Translations under genes and position numbers: made by a program
In this document: one piece after another, positions 33,936-42,692 of the stretch
Layout: each line of letters starts with the position of its first letter
How positions within the stretch are numbered: position 1 is the first letter of the stretch
Notes under the pieces: generated by a model
Seen by the model: the letters and a program-made list of their open reading frames with translations, nothing else
Told to the model about the DNA's origin: nothing
The model's database searches: none
From: Gammaproteobacteria bacterium
GTDB lineage: Bacteria; Pseudomonadota; Gammaproteobacteria; Xanthomonadales; Wenzhouxiangellaceae
Direction: 5' to 3'
Assembly: GCA_018819105.1 (NCBI GenBank)
Contig: JAHJQV010000026.1
Location: 1 to 49,276 of the forward strand
Length of the DNA: 49,276 nucleotides

Positions 33936-34676
33936 ATGTACAGGCCAAATTTCGTATTGATGATCATTTTATTGACCATGCATGCTCCTGCAGCAAGGTC
34001 ACAACTCGGTAACAGTGGTTCTGCCAATACCAATGCCGTTCAGGCATTACAGGAAATCGTCTTACAGGCAGATCAAGCTTATGAAAATCAGGACTTCAAC
34101 AAAGCGTTCAAGCTTTACCAGCGACTGGCAAAAGATGCGGGTGACGAGTTTTCCCAGTACCGTTTGGCTGTCATGCACTATCTTGGTCAGCATGTCGAAC
34201 AAGATGTAGTCAGTGCCTATGCATGGTCGGCGCTCGCTGCCGAATCCGGCATTGAACAGTTCAGTCAATTCAATCGCAAGATGGCGTCAGCATTAAAACA
34301 TGAGCAGTTGGAAGCGGGAACGCGCATGGCTCAAGATCTGATTCAGCAATACGGTATTTTTCAGCAAGCCTGGAAAACGCGCAAGTTGCTTCGTCAGGAG
34401 AAGTTTTCTTGCACCGGATCGCGTGTTGGCAACACCTGTGCAAGCGTCAGCACACAGGACTTTTCATGCTCCATTGGTGCAGAGCGTACGCCATCTGAGC
34501 GATGTCTGCGCATCGGCCGTATGGGCCTGAGTGCTGTGGCTGGCGCATTTCCACTCGAAGTCAAACAGGCTGAACAGGCATTGGAGGCGCTGATGGATCG
34601 CTACAATCCCGGCAAGGTGACGATGGGAGAGCTTCAGTTGCTGGAAGATCATGAAGATCACCAGGCACAGGAATAA
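33936..34676 (+). CDS. Secreted TPR/Sel1-like protein with Cys-rich C-terminal module (paralog 2)
   Basis: 246 residues, clearly paralogous to the preceding gene: signal peptide (FVLMIILLTMHAPAARSQ), NTNAVQALQEIVLQADQAYE, FNKAFKLYQRLAKDAGDEFS, QYRLAVMHYLGQHVEQDVVS, AYAWSALAAESGI, and the C-terminal module QEKFSCTGSRVGNTC ... FSCSIGAER ... RCLRIGRMGLSAVAGAFPL. The four cysteines and the CTGSRVGN and CLRxGRxGL cores are kept, although the rest has drifted substantially, so the module is under selection. AGAGGG ribosome site. The 175 bases to the thrC stop hold no gene I can support. Confidence 0.75.
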   Translation: MYRPNFVLMIILLTMHAPAARSQLGNSGSANTNAVQALQEIVLQADQAYENQDFNKAFKLYQRLAKDAGDEFSQYRLAVMHYLGQHVEQDVVSAYAWSALAAESGIEQFSQFNRKMASALKHEQLEAGTRMAQDLIQQYGIFQQAWKTRKLLRQEKFSCTGSRVGNTCASVSTQDFSCSIGAERTPSERCLRIGRMGLSAVAGAFPLEVKQAEQALEALMDRYNPGKVTMGELQLLEDHEDHQAQE

Positions 34677-34851
34677 AAGACACATTGCTCTGCTGCAGAG
34701 AAACAAGTCATCTGCTGTTCTGCATCGCAGTGATGCCCATCACCATTCGGTGTCATGAGGTGATGGCACAGGGCGAAATGATGCGTTTGGCAACGATGTC
34801 GAAACGGAACTCGGCAGTTGAGGCTGACGTTTCCCTAATCCCGCAATCTTT

Positions 34852-36003
34852 TCAATCCGGCAGCGGATACTTCAGACCGGTGGCACAGTTGAACAGCACC
34901 ACATCCTCACCCGGCTGAATCCAGCCGCAGTCTGCCAGCTGCTGTGCCGCCGCCAGCGTGGCGGCACCTTCCGGGCACAACAACAGACCTTCATCGCGTG
35001 CCAGCTGCTTCCAGGCGGCAACAATGTCGTCGTCGCTGACCGCCCTGGCGGTACCGTTGGATTCACGCAAGGTCTGCAACATGAGCCGGTCGCCCACCGC
35101 GGCGGGTACCCGAATGCCCGCCGCCAGCGTGTCGGCGTGCTCCCAGCGCTTGGCTTCCTCGGCACCTTCGTCAAAGGCGCGCACGATCGGCGCGCAGCCA
35201 CTGGCCTGCACCGCGACCATGCGCGGCAGTTGTTCCTGCTCCAGCCAACCCAGTGCCTTAAGCTCCTGAAACGCTTTCCACATGCCGATCAGCCCGGTGC
35301 CGCCACCGGTCGGGTAGACAATCACATCGGGCAACTTCCAGCCATACTGCTCGGCCAGCTCCAGCCCCATGGTTTTCTTGCCTTCCAGCCGGTACGGTTC
35401 CTTCAGCGTGGAAACATCGAACCAGTCACTGCCGGCAATCAGTTCGCGCACGCGTTTGCCGCAGTCGTCAATCATGCCGTCCAGCAGTTCCAGCTCGGCA
35501 CCCTGCATGCGGATTTCATCAATGTTCATCTGCGGTGTGTTGTCGGCCGGGCATACCACCAGCGAGCGCATGCCACAGCGGCTGGCATACGCCGCCAGTG
35601 CCGCACCGGCATTGCCGTTGCTGGGCATGGCCAGCTTGTCGATGCCCAATTCACGCGCCCGCGCCACCGCCAGCGCCAACCCGCGCGCCTTGAACGAGCC
35701 GGTGGGCAGGCGGCCTTCATCCTTGATGGTCAAGCGCATGTGCGGATGGGCAACGCGGATCAATGGCGTCCGGATCTCGCCGAGCCGTGGCACGCGGGCA
35801 TAATCCTGGCACGGCAACAGCTCTTCATAATTCCAGAAACCACCGTTGCGCCGGGCGAACACATCACGATCCACCTCGGCACGGATGCGCGCCAGATCGT
35901 AGCGACACAGCAAGGGCCGGCCGGCCGGTGACAGCTGCTGGATACGATCGGCCGGAAACAGCTCGCCGCTGAGGCTGCACTGCAGCTGTTGCAGATAGGA
36001 CAT
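34852..36003 (-). CDS. thrC: Threonine synthase (PLP-dependent)
   Basis: 383 residues of the tryptophan-synthase-beta-like fold. The PLP lysine is in LPTGSFKARGLALA, the phosphate loop in YPTGGGTGLIGMWKA, and PSNGNAGAALAAYASRCGM is the asparagine loop. An N-terminal Cys-containing segment (LQCSLSGELFPADR) is usual for this threonine synthase type. It converts O-phosphohomoserine to threonine; no hom or thrB is nearby, so a related beta-replacing enzyme is possible but less likely. Start shared with the stop of the M23 peptidase gene (TGATG). Its last 113 bases are duplicated at 32335-32447. Confidence 0.87.
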   Translation of the reverse strand: MSYLQQLQCSLSGELFPADRIQQLSPAGRPLLCRYDLARIRAEVDRDVFARRNGGFWNYEELLPCQDYARVPRLGEIRTPLIRVAHPHMRLTIKDEGRLPTGSFKARGLALAVARARELGIDKLAMPSNGNAGAALAAYASRCGMRSLVVCPADNTPQMNIDEIRMQGAELELLDGMIDDCGKRVRELIAGSDWFDVSTLKEPYRLEGKKTMGLELAEQYGWKLPDVIVYPTGGGTGLIGMWKAFQELKALGWLEQEQLPRMVAVQASGCAPIVRAFDEGAEEAKRWEHADTLAAGIRVPAAVGDRLMLQTLRESNGTARAVSDDDIVAAWKQLARDEGLLLCPEGAATLAAAQQLADCGWIQPGEDVVLFNCATGLKYPLPD

Positions 36004-36962
36004 CAGGGTCTGACTCCGGTAATGCGCGTGGCGGTCAAGGGTTCGACCAGCTTGCCGCGGGCCTGCAGAAAACGAAACGGTATCGACTCCAGCCGCATGC
36101 CGGCATTGACCTGAATGGCAAAGTGCAGATGCGGGCCGGAAGAGAAGCCGGTGTTGCCGGAACGGGCAATGGTTTCGCCAGCCAGTACCACATCACCGGG
36201 CTGCACCAGCGCCCCCTCCACATCCAGATGCGCGTAGATCGCCATGCTGCCGTCGGCATGATGGATGCGGATGGCATTGGCGCGGGCACCAAAGCGCTCG
36301 CGATCCTGACCGGCCCCGTAGTAATCCTGCTGCACTTCCATCACCACGCCTTCGCGGGTGGCCACAATCGGCGTACCCACTGGCATCGGAATGTCCACCG
36401 CATAGATGGCGTCCGGGCTGTTGTGGGTGGTCTGGCCATGAAAACCCTGGCTGATGATGAACTGCTGGCCGGCTGGCCACGGCGGCAGGTAGCGATGATC
36501 GCGATCGACCTGCACATTCGGCATGCCCGGCACAAACCGCGAAGTCACCTGATAACTCCAGCTGCGGTCCTTGCGCTGAGGCAGGTAGCGCACCAGTTCG
36601 CCGCTGTAGCCGCGCTCCAGAACAAAGCGGCGCGGCAGCGGCGGCTCGGTGCGCACGTTGTCGGATTCGGTCAGCCGCAGTTCAATCTGCACCGGGCCGT
36701 GCATGAGGTTGTCGATGATCTGTTGTCGGCGACCGCCAATGGTCTCGGTGCGCATGCGTATGGCCGAGGCCGTGTCGACCCGCACGCGGCGCGTTTCCAC
36801 CTCGACATCGGCTTCCGGGGGCCGGTCGGTATAGTGGACAATGCCGTTTTCGTCGGTGTATTTGTAGATGGTTTTACCGACGGCCGTCAGCGGCAGCCAC
36901 AACAACGCTGCGGCCAGCAGACAGCGTGTCGGAATATGCCAGTGGGTTGCCTTCATCGCCAC
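36003..36962 (-). CDS. M23 family metallopeptidase with DUF4124 domain
   Basis: 319 residues. Signal peptide (CLLAAALLWLPLTAVGK), a DUF4124 domain right after it (TIYKYTDENGIVHYTDRPP), a central beta-rich region and a C-terminal LytM/M23 domain with HNSPDAIYAVDIPMPVGTPI (first zinc ligands H and D), YAHLDVEG and the HLHFAIQVNAG motif. Such enzymes cut peptidoglycan cross-bridges or, when degenerate, activate amidases; the ligands are present here, so activity is likely. ATG at 36962 (or 36956). Stop and thrC start share one base. Upstream it overlaps the end of the glycerophosphodiesterase gene by ten bases. Confidence 0.9.
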   Translation of the reverse strand: MAMKATHWHIPTRCLLAAALLWLPLTAVGKTIYKYTDENGIVHYTDRPPEADVEVETRRVRVDTASAIRMRTETIGGRRQQIIDNLMHGPVQIELRLTESDNVRTEPPLPRRFVLERGYSGELVRYLPQRKDRSWSYQVTSRFVPGMPNVQVDRDHRYLPPWPAGQQFIISQGFHGQTTHNSPDAIYAVDIPMPVGTPIVATREGVVMEVQQDYYGAGQDRERFGARANAIRIHHADGSMAIYAHLDVEGALVQPGDVVLAGETIARSGNTGFSSGPHLHFAIQVNAGMRLESIPFRFLQARGKLVEPLTATRITGVRP

Positions 36963-38107
36963 AATGCTACCGCAATACCCGGCTGATCAACAAAAAAACC
37001 GTCCACGCCCAGCGCCCGATAAAACCGCAGTTCGGCGGCCAGATCGCCACTGGCAGCCGGATCTGCACTGCTTTGCAATGCGCCGGGCAAAAACACGTTT
37101 TCCGCGCGGAATGTCCAGGCATGCACACACAGGCCCGCAGCGTGCGCAGCGGCCACCATGGTGCTGGCGTTGGCTGCCTGCAGTGCGCCGTCAGTATCGG
37201 CGCGCGCGATGATGTGCTTGTCCACACCCACCGCGTCGGCATGGTCGCTGATCTGACGCAAGCCCGCCGCCGTTGCCATGGCGGCATAGCTGTGCAGCCT
37301 GCTGGCGTCATCGGGCTGCTGCTGCAGATCTGCGGGTATCCCGTCGGCAGCAATCAGCTGCACCAGCCGCAGCTCAGTCAGTTTCCGCAGCCGTCTGAGT
37401 GACTGCGGCTCAAACGACTGCAACCAGACGGGATCGCTGCGCTGGCGATAGCCGGCAGCATGCAAGGTGTCCACCAGTGCCTGCTCCATGTCCAGCTCAA
37501 GGTCACGAAAATGCTGTGGATGCTTGAGTTCAGGATACAGCCCGATGGAGCGACCGGTAAGCCGCTGCAGCGACTGCACCAGCTCGATGATCGCGGCCAG
37601 ACTGGGCACCCCAAACTGATCATCGAACCCGGCGTTGACCGAACGCAAGTGCGGAATGCGCTCACGTGCCCGCAACTGGTGCAGTTCAGCCAGCGTGAAA
37701 TCCTCGCTGAACCAGCCATGCAGCAGCTCACCGTCAACCCTTTTGCTGCGCTGGCGATCGGCAAATTGCGGCAGCTCGGCGACGTTGGTGGTCAGCTCCA
37801 GACGATTGTCATGCCGCGCCACCAGTTCACCATCCCGGCTCATGACCAGATCCGGCTCAATCACATCTGCACCCTGAAACACTGCCAGCGCGTAGGCGGC
37901 CAGAGTGTGCTCGGGCAGGTGGCCACTGGCACCGCGATGGGCAATGATCAGCGGCACAGATTCAGTCATGCCACAGTCGGGCTGAGCAGCGGCCGTGTGC
38001 GACCATGCTGCTGGCAGCAGCGTCAGCAAGGTCGTCAGCAGCATCAACAGCAGCTGCGCTGCCGCACGGCGCTGGTGCCGTTGCCACAAGCTCGCCATAC
38101 TCCGCAT
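36953..38107 (-). CDS. Glycerophosphodiester phosphodiesterase, periplasmic
   Basis: 384 residues. Hydrophobic signal (AAAQLLLMLLTTLLTLLPAA) and a GDPD TIM barrel: VPLIIAHRGASGHLPEHTLA (catalytic HRG and E), ADVIEPDLVMSRDGELVARH (E, D and the second catalytic H), LYPELKHPQHF and the closing GVDGFFVDQPGIA. GlpQ-type length and sites; it splits glycerophosphodiesters to glycerol-3-phosphate and alcohol in the periplasm. Several starts are possible; 38107 (or 38098) places the signal peptide correctly, and the longer frame to 38227 runs into the divergent gene. No glpT nearby. Confidence 0.9.
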   Translation of the reverse strand: MRSMASLWQRHQRRAAAQLLLMLLTTLLTLLPAAWSHTAAAQPDCGMTESVPLIIAHRGASGHLPEHTLAAYALAVFQGADVIEPDLVMSRDGELVARHDNRLELTTNVAELPQFADRQRSKRVDGELLHGWFSEDFTLAELHQLRARERIPHLRSVNAGFDDQFGVPSLAAIIELVQSLQRLTGRSIGLYPELKHPQHFRDLELDMEQALVDTLHAAGYRQRSDPVWLQSFEPQSLRRLRKLTELRLVQLIAADGIPADLQQQPDDASRLHSYAAMATAAGLRQISDHADAVGVDKHIIARADTDGALQAANASTMVAAAHAAGLCVHAWTFRAENVFLPGALQSSADPAASGDLAAELRFYRALGVDGFFVDQPGIAVALWR

Positions 38108-38184
38108 CAGACTGCTGCATGGGCCTGCATGCAGCCACTCGAACGCGCTATCATCTGCACACTGTTTACCTGCGAGATGCCGTG

Positions 38185-38565
38185 ATGAAGCAAGCCGATG
38201 ACCAGCAAAACGTATTTGGCGAACCACTGCACGAATGCAGCTGCAGACCGATGACCGGCTGGCTGCGCGATGGCCGCTGTGTCAGCGATGCCACCGATCT
38301 GGGCCTGCACATAGTCTGTGCGCGCATGACGGCAGAATTTCTGCAGTTTTCCGCCGCACGCGGCAACGACCTGAGCACGCCAAGGGAGGAGTTCGGCTTC
38401 CCTGGTCTGAAGCCCGGCGACGACTGGTGTCTGTGTGCCCTGCGCTGGCAGGAAGCGCTGGAGGCCGGCGTGGCGCCACAGGTGCGACTGCAATCCACCA
38501 GCGCGGCGGCACTGGAAGTGCTGGACATTGCCGATCTGCGCAGACATGCCCTGGATCTGATGTAA
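38185..38565 (+). CDS. DUF2237 family protein
   Basis: 126 residues covering one DUF2237 domain: NVFGEPLHECSCRPMTGWLR, DGRCVSDATDLGLHIVCARM, TAEFLQFSAARGNDLSTPRE, FPGLKPGDDWCLCALRWQEA and a final LQSTSAAALEVLDIADLRRH. The family is common, conserved and of unknown function, with conserved cysteines (CSC, CLC) that could bind metal. Divergent from the glycerophosphodiesterase gene and convergent with ffh. A 7-bp hairpin TGCTCAG-GCC-CTGAGCA at 38597-38613 lies between the convergent stops, without a T-run. Confidence 0.92.
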   Translation: MKQADDQQNVFGEPLHECSCRPMTGWLRDGRCVSDATDLGLHIVCARMTAEFLQFSAARGNDLSTPREEFGFPGLKPGDDWCLCALRWQEALEAGVAPQVRLQSTSAAALEVLDIADLRRHALDLM

Positions 38566-38643
38566 GCCCGGATCATTCATGTCCCGCTGCAGCTCTTGCT
38601 CAGGCCCTGAGCATGCAGGGGTGTCTGTGCGGACTGACGATCA

Positions 38644-40014
38644 TCACATGCCCGGCGGCAGCATGCCCTTGGGCAGCCGTCCCTGCATTTTCTTCATCAT
38701 CTTGGCCATGCCACCGCCGCCCATCTTGCGGAACATTTTCTGCATCTGCGCATACTGCTTGATCAGCCGATTGATGTCCTGCACCTGGGTGCCGGAGCCA
38801 GCCGCGATGCGCCGCTTGCGTGAGCCACGAATGATGTCGGGGAAATGGCGCTCCTGGCGGGTCATCGAATTGATGATGGCGATCATGCGCTTGCTGTCAC
38901 TGCCCGCTGCCGCCTGCTTGCGCACGGCTTCCGGCAGCTGGCCCATGCCCGGCAGTTTGTCCATCAGCGATGCCATGCCGCCCATGTTTTCCATCTGCAG
39001 CAGTTGCTGACGAAAATCCTCCAGGGTGAACTTGCGGCCGCTCTGCACCTTGCGCGCCAGCTGCTCGGCCTGCTTGCGATCGACCTTGCGCTCGACCTCC
39101 TCGACCAGGCTGAGCACATCGCCCATGCCGAGTATGCGTGATGCCAGCCGGTCCGGATGAAACGGTTCCATGGCATCGGTTTTTTCGCCCATGCCGATGA
39201 ATTTGATCGGCTTGCCGGTGATGGCTCGCACCGACAGTGCGGCACCGCCCCTGGCATCACCATCGGCCTTGGTCAGTACCACCCCGGTCAACGGCAGAGC
39301 CTCGTTGAAGGCGCGTGCGGTGTTGGCCGCATCCTGACCGGTCATGGCATCGACCACAAACAGTGTTTCGTGCGGACCGATGGCCCGATGAATGGCCTTG
39401 ACCTCGTCCATCATGTCGGCATCAATGTGCAGTCGACCGGCGGTGTCCACCAGCAGCACATCAAAATGCTGTTGTCGGGCATGTGCCTGCGCCTGCTCGG
39501 CGATCTGCTGCGGTTTGCCGATGGCCTGGCCATCGAAGTAATCGGCACCGACCTGCGCGGCCAGCAGACGCAGCTGTTCCATCGCCGCCGGGCGATAGAT
39601 GTCACAACTGGTCACCAGCACGCGTTTCTTTTCACGTTCACGCAGATAGCGCGCCAGCTTGCCCACCGAAGTGGTCTTGCCCGCGCCCTGCAAACCCGCC
39701 ACCAGCACGGTGACCGGTGGCCGCGCCTGCAGATCCAGCGGTGCCACCTGTTCCCCCATCAGCGCCACCAGCTGCTGATGCACCAGTTTGACCAGTGCCT
39801 GGCCTGGCTGCAGGCTGGCATGTATCTCCTGCCCGACGGCGCGTTCGCGGATGGCGCTGATGAAGTCCTTCACCACCGGCAAAGCCACATCGGCTTCGAG
39901 CAGCGCCACGCGCACCTCGCGCAGGGTCTCGCGAATGTTGTCCTCGCTGAGCCTGGTCTGGCCGCGAAGCTTCTGCAGGGTGGCGTTTAGACGATCACTG
40001 AGATTTTCAAACAT
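38644..40014 (-). CDS. ffh: Signal recognition particle protein Ffh
   Basis: 456 residues, full length. N domain (about 1-85), G domain with GLQGAGKTTSVGKLA (about 107-121), DIYRPAAMEQL, LLVDTAGRLHIDADMM, VLTKADGDARGGAAL and GMGEKTDAMEPF, then a methionine-rich M domain (residues 320-456) with GGMASLMDKLPGMGQLP and SRKRRIAAGSGTQVQDINRL, which binds 4.5S RNA and signal sequences. It targets nascent inner-membrane proteins to FtsY. Divergent from the CcsA-like gene. 4.5S RNA is not in the window. Confidence 0.98.
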   Translation of the reverse strand: MFENLSDRLNATLQKLRGQTRLSEDNIRETLREVRVALLEADVALPVVKDFISAIRERAVGQEIHASLQPGQALVKLVHQQLVALMGEQVAPLDLQARPPVTVLVAGLQGAGKTTSVGKLARYLREREKKRVLVTSCDIYRPAAMEQLRLLAAQVGADYFDGQAIGKPQQIAEQAQAHARQQHFDVLLVDTAGRLHIDADMMDEVKAIHRAIGPHETLFVVDAMTGQDAANTARAFNEALPLTGVVLTKADGDARGGAALSVRAITGKPIKFIGMGEKTDAMEPFHPDRLASRILGMGDVLSLVEEVERKVDRKQAEQLARKVQSGRKFTLEDFRQQLLQMENMGGMASLMDKLPGMGQLPEAVRKQAAAGSDSKRMIAIINSMTRQERHFPDIIRGSRKRRIAAGSGTQVQDINRLIKQYAQMQKMFRKMGGGGMAKMMKKMQGRLPKGMLPPGM

Positions 40015-40143
40015 GTTGCTGGTTTACCTTGCTGATTGGCCCGCAGCCGGGCGCACCGGACACTGATCCACGGCCTCCAATGATGCATTATAACGGCGAC
40101 CATGTGATAATCATTCCCGGTTTCCATGCATTGATTGTGTTTC

Positions 40144-40953
40144 ATGTCCCTGACCCTGCCACTGGCCATAGTGCTGTACCTGTCTGCCGGATTTCTGGAA
40201 ATCCGCCAGCGCGGCATGGCGCAGATGACACAGCTGATGCGCTGGCTGCCAAAGCTGCTGCTGCTGGTTGCAATTTGCGCCCATGCCGCAGCGCTGGGCG
40301 GGTATCTGTTCAGCGATCAGACCACACTGAATGTGCACATACTGCATCTGTTCGGGCTGCTGGCACTGCTGGTCGCCATGCTGTCATTGAGTTTTTCCGT
40401 GAGCAAACCCAGCGCGATGCTGGACCTGAGCATCTATCCGGTGGCCATTCTGTCGCTGCTGCTGTTGCTGCTGCCGCATGGCGGCATTTTCATCGATCAT
40501 TACGACCAGCGCATGGGTGCGCACATCATCAGCTCACTGCTGGCTTACGCGCTGCTGTCGATCTGCGCCCTGCTGGCGATCCAGATTGCCGTGCAGGACA
40601 CGCTGATCCGGCGCGGGCGCATCATCTGGCCGTTTCAGCATCTGTCCATCATGAGCCAGGAAAAGCTGCTGTTCCGGCTGATGACCTTCGGCGTGCTGCT
40701 GCTCACCGTGTCACTGGTCACCGGTCTGCTGTTTGTGGACAATCTGTTCGCCCAGCATCTGGCCCACAAGACCGTGCTGTCGATCATGTCGTGGCTGGTG
40801 TTCACCGGCCTGCTGCTGGGGCGCTGGCGTTTCGGCTGGCGCGGACGGCTGGCCATTCGGCTGACGCTGGCGGGCATGCTGCTGTTGCTGCTGGCCTATT
40901 TCGGCAGCAAGTTCGTGCTTGAGGTCATGCTGCATGAAAGCTGGTCGAACTGA
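40144..40953 (+). CDS. CcsA/YpjD-type cytochrome c assembly-like membrane protein
   Basis: 269 residues, almost entirely hydrophobic with about eight helices. The layout and the HYDQRMGAHIISSLLAYALL segment, with its invariant histidine, fit the inner-membrane CcsA/HemX-like (YpjD) family, which in gammaproteobacteria sits between ffh and the CorC-like gene, as here. The family shares the heme-handling fold of cytochrome c maturation proteins, though the role of the YpjD branch is not settled. ATG 40144 is preferred to a TTG at 40135. The neighbour order is itself good support. Confidence 0.88.
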   Translation: MSLTLPLAIVLYLSAGFLEIRQRGMAQMTQLMRWLPKLLLLVAICAHAAALGGYLFSDQTTLNVHILHLFGLLALLVAMLSLSFSVSKPSAMLDLSIYPVAILSLLLLLLPHGGIFIDHYDQRMGAHIISSLLAYALLSICALLAIQIAVQDTLIRRGRIIWPFQHLSIMSQEKLLFRLMTFGVLLLTVSLVTGLLFVDNLFAQHLAHKTVLSIMSWLVFTGLLLGRWRFGWRGRLAIRLTLAGMLLLLLAYFGSKFVLEVMLHESWSN

Positions 40954-40990
40954 CATCCCGATGACAGCCGCACCGCATTAGGCCAGGTCT

Positions 40991-42253
40991 ATGGAGTCGA
41001 TCTCCACCACCACGCTGGCGATTGTGCTGGTGTTTCTTATTGTCATATCGGCGTTTTTTTCCAGCTCCGAAACCGGACTGATCGCGCTCAACCGTTATCG
41101 GCTCAAACACCGCGCCGATCGCGGCCACAAGGCAGCCATGCGCGCTGAGCTGCTGTTGCGACGACCGGACCGGCTGATTGGCCTGATACTGCTCGGCAAC
41201 AATCTGGTCAACATTCTGGCCGCCTCGATTTCCTCGCTGATTGCCATCCGTCTGCTCGGCGAAAGTGGCATCTGGGCCTCGACCGTGGTGCTGACGATCG
41301 TCATTCTGATCTTTGCCGAACTGGCACCAAAAACCATGGCTGTGCAGCATCCCGAACGCATCGCCTTTCCGGCGTCCTACGTGTTGACGCCGATGCTGAA
41401 GCTGCTGTATCCGCTGGTGGTACTGATCAATATGGCGGCCAACTCGGTGTTGCGGCTGTTTCGCATCCGGCCGCAGGAAGGTGCCATGCACCAGCTCACC
41501 CGTGACGAATTACGCAGCATTGTCTCGGACAAGCACCGCGACCTGTCCAGCGATCATCAGCAGATGCTGCTGAACATCCTCGATCTGGAACACGGCCGGG
41601 TCGAGGACGTGATGGTACCGCGGCAGGAAATCACCGGGCTCGACATCAGTCAGTCCTGGGAGCAGATTCTGCAAAGCATCTCGCAATCGCTGTACACCAG
41701 ACTGCCGGTGTACCGGGATGATCTTGACAATCTGGTGGGCTTTCTGCACATCCGCACCATCATCACCAAGCTGGCGCAGGGCCGGCTAACTTTTGCCGAT
41801 GTCAAAAAATCCGTGCGCAAGCCTTACTTCATACCCGAGGGCACGCCATTGACGCGGCAACTGCTGGAGTTTCAGCGGCTGGAGCGGCGTGTCGGCATGG
41901 TGGTGGACGAATACGGCGACATTCAGGGTATGGTGACGCTGGATGACATTCTGGAGGAAATCGTCGGCGATTACACCAGCGATGCGCGCATCGGACCGCA
42001 CAAGCAGATCCGGCGCATGGACGATGGTGCCTGGCTGATCGATGCCAGCATCAACCTGCGTCAGCTCAACCGGCAGTTCGACTGGGAGCTGCCCACCGAC
42101 GGTGCCGCCACCCTCAATGGCCTGATTCTGGAAACTCTGGAATCGATTCCCGAAGGCAAAGTGGCCCTGCGCATCGGCGAGCAGATCTTCACCATCGCCG
42201 ATCTAGGTGAGAACGGCATCCGCAAGGTGCTGGTCAAACCAGGCCAGGACTGA
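40991..42253 (+). CDS. HlyC/CorC-family (CNNM-like) transporter
   Basis: 420 residues. A DUF21 membrane domain (about 1-185; ISAFFSSSETGLIALNRYRL is its hallmark, with three to four helices), a CBS-domain pair (about 200-320; VEDVMVPRQEITGLD, LYTRLPVYRDDLDNLVGFLH, RVGMVVDEYGDIQGMVTLDD) and a CorC_HlyC C-terminal domain (WLIDASINLRQLNRQFDWEL). Homologous to YfjD and CNNM proteins, linked to magnesium or cobalt efflux. 37 bases after the CcsA-like gene and probably in one transcript. Converges on rnpB. Confidence 0.93.
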   Translation: MESISTTTLAIVLVFLIVISAFFSSSETGLIALNRYRLKHRADRGHKAAMRAELLLRRPDRLIGLILLGNNLVNILAASISSLIAIRLLGESGIWASTVVLTIVILIFAELAPKTMAVQHPERIAFPASYVLTPMLKLLYPLVVLINMAANSVLRLFRIRPQEGAMHQLTRDELRSIVSDKHRDLSSDHQQMLLNILDLEHGRVEDVMVPRQEITGLDISQSWEQILQSISQSLYTRLPVYRDDLDNLVGFLHIRTIITKLAQGRLTFADVKKSVRKPYFIPEGTPLTRQLLEFQRLERRVGMVVDEYGDIQGMVTLDDILEEIVGDYTSDARIGPHKQIRRMDDGAWLIDASINLRQLNRQFDWELPTDGAATLNGLILETLESIPEGKVALRIGEQIFTIADLGENGIRKVLVKPGQD

Positions 42254-42293
42254 TTCCGGCCTGTCACTGCGGCAGCCAACACCAGGTAAACAA

Positions 42294-42634
42294 CGAGTCG
42301 GCCGATAAGCCGGGTTCTGTCGTGGACAGTCATTCATCTGCGACCGCCGTCACCGGCAGCCTGTAGCGACCTACCCGAAGGCGACGCGGGCCACGCCAAG
42401 CCTTCCTATTTGGTCTTGCTCCGGGTGGGGTTTACCCTGCCACAACTGTTGCCAGTTGCGCGGTGCGCTCTTACCGCACCATTTCACCCTTACCACCGTT
42501 ACCGGTGGCGGTATATTTTCTGTGGCACTTTCCGTAGGCTCGCGCCTCCCAGGCGTTACCTGGCACCCTGCCCTGTGGAGCCCGGACTTTCCTCTGTCAG
42601 GCCTGGGCCCGGCAGCGACTGTCTGGCCGACTCG
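42294..42634 (-). ncRNA. rnpB: RNase P RNA (bacterial type A)
   Basis: About 341 bases on the minus strand. The universal GAGGAAAGTCCGGGCTCC (plus 42577-42594) and the 3' core ACAGAACCCGGCTTATCGGC (plus 42302-42321) are both intact, the outer P1 helix pairs GAGTCGGCC with GGCCGACTC, and the GGTAAACCCCACCCGGAGC specificity-domain segment is present. It is the catalytic RNA that matures tRNA 5' ends. Termini are set by P1 and accurate to a few bases. The 42635-42692 and 42254-42293 gaps show nothing else. Confidence 0.97.
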
Positions 42635-42692
42635 TGTCGCCATTATCACCGATTGGCCGCTGCACAACAATCTGAACCAGGCGCTTGCCCGC

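Noticed and set aside
34685-34918. 77-codon plus-strand open frame entering the thrC 3' end antisense
   Set aside because: No ribosome site, overlaps a secure gene on the other strand, no recognisable features.
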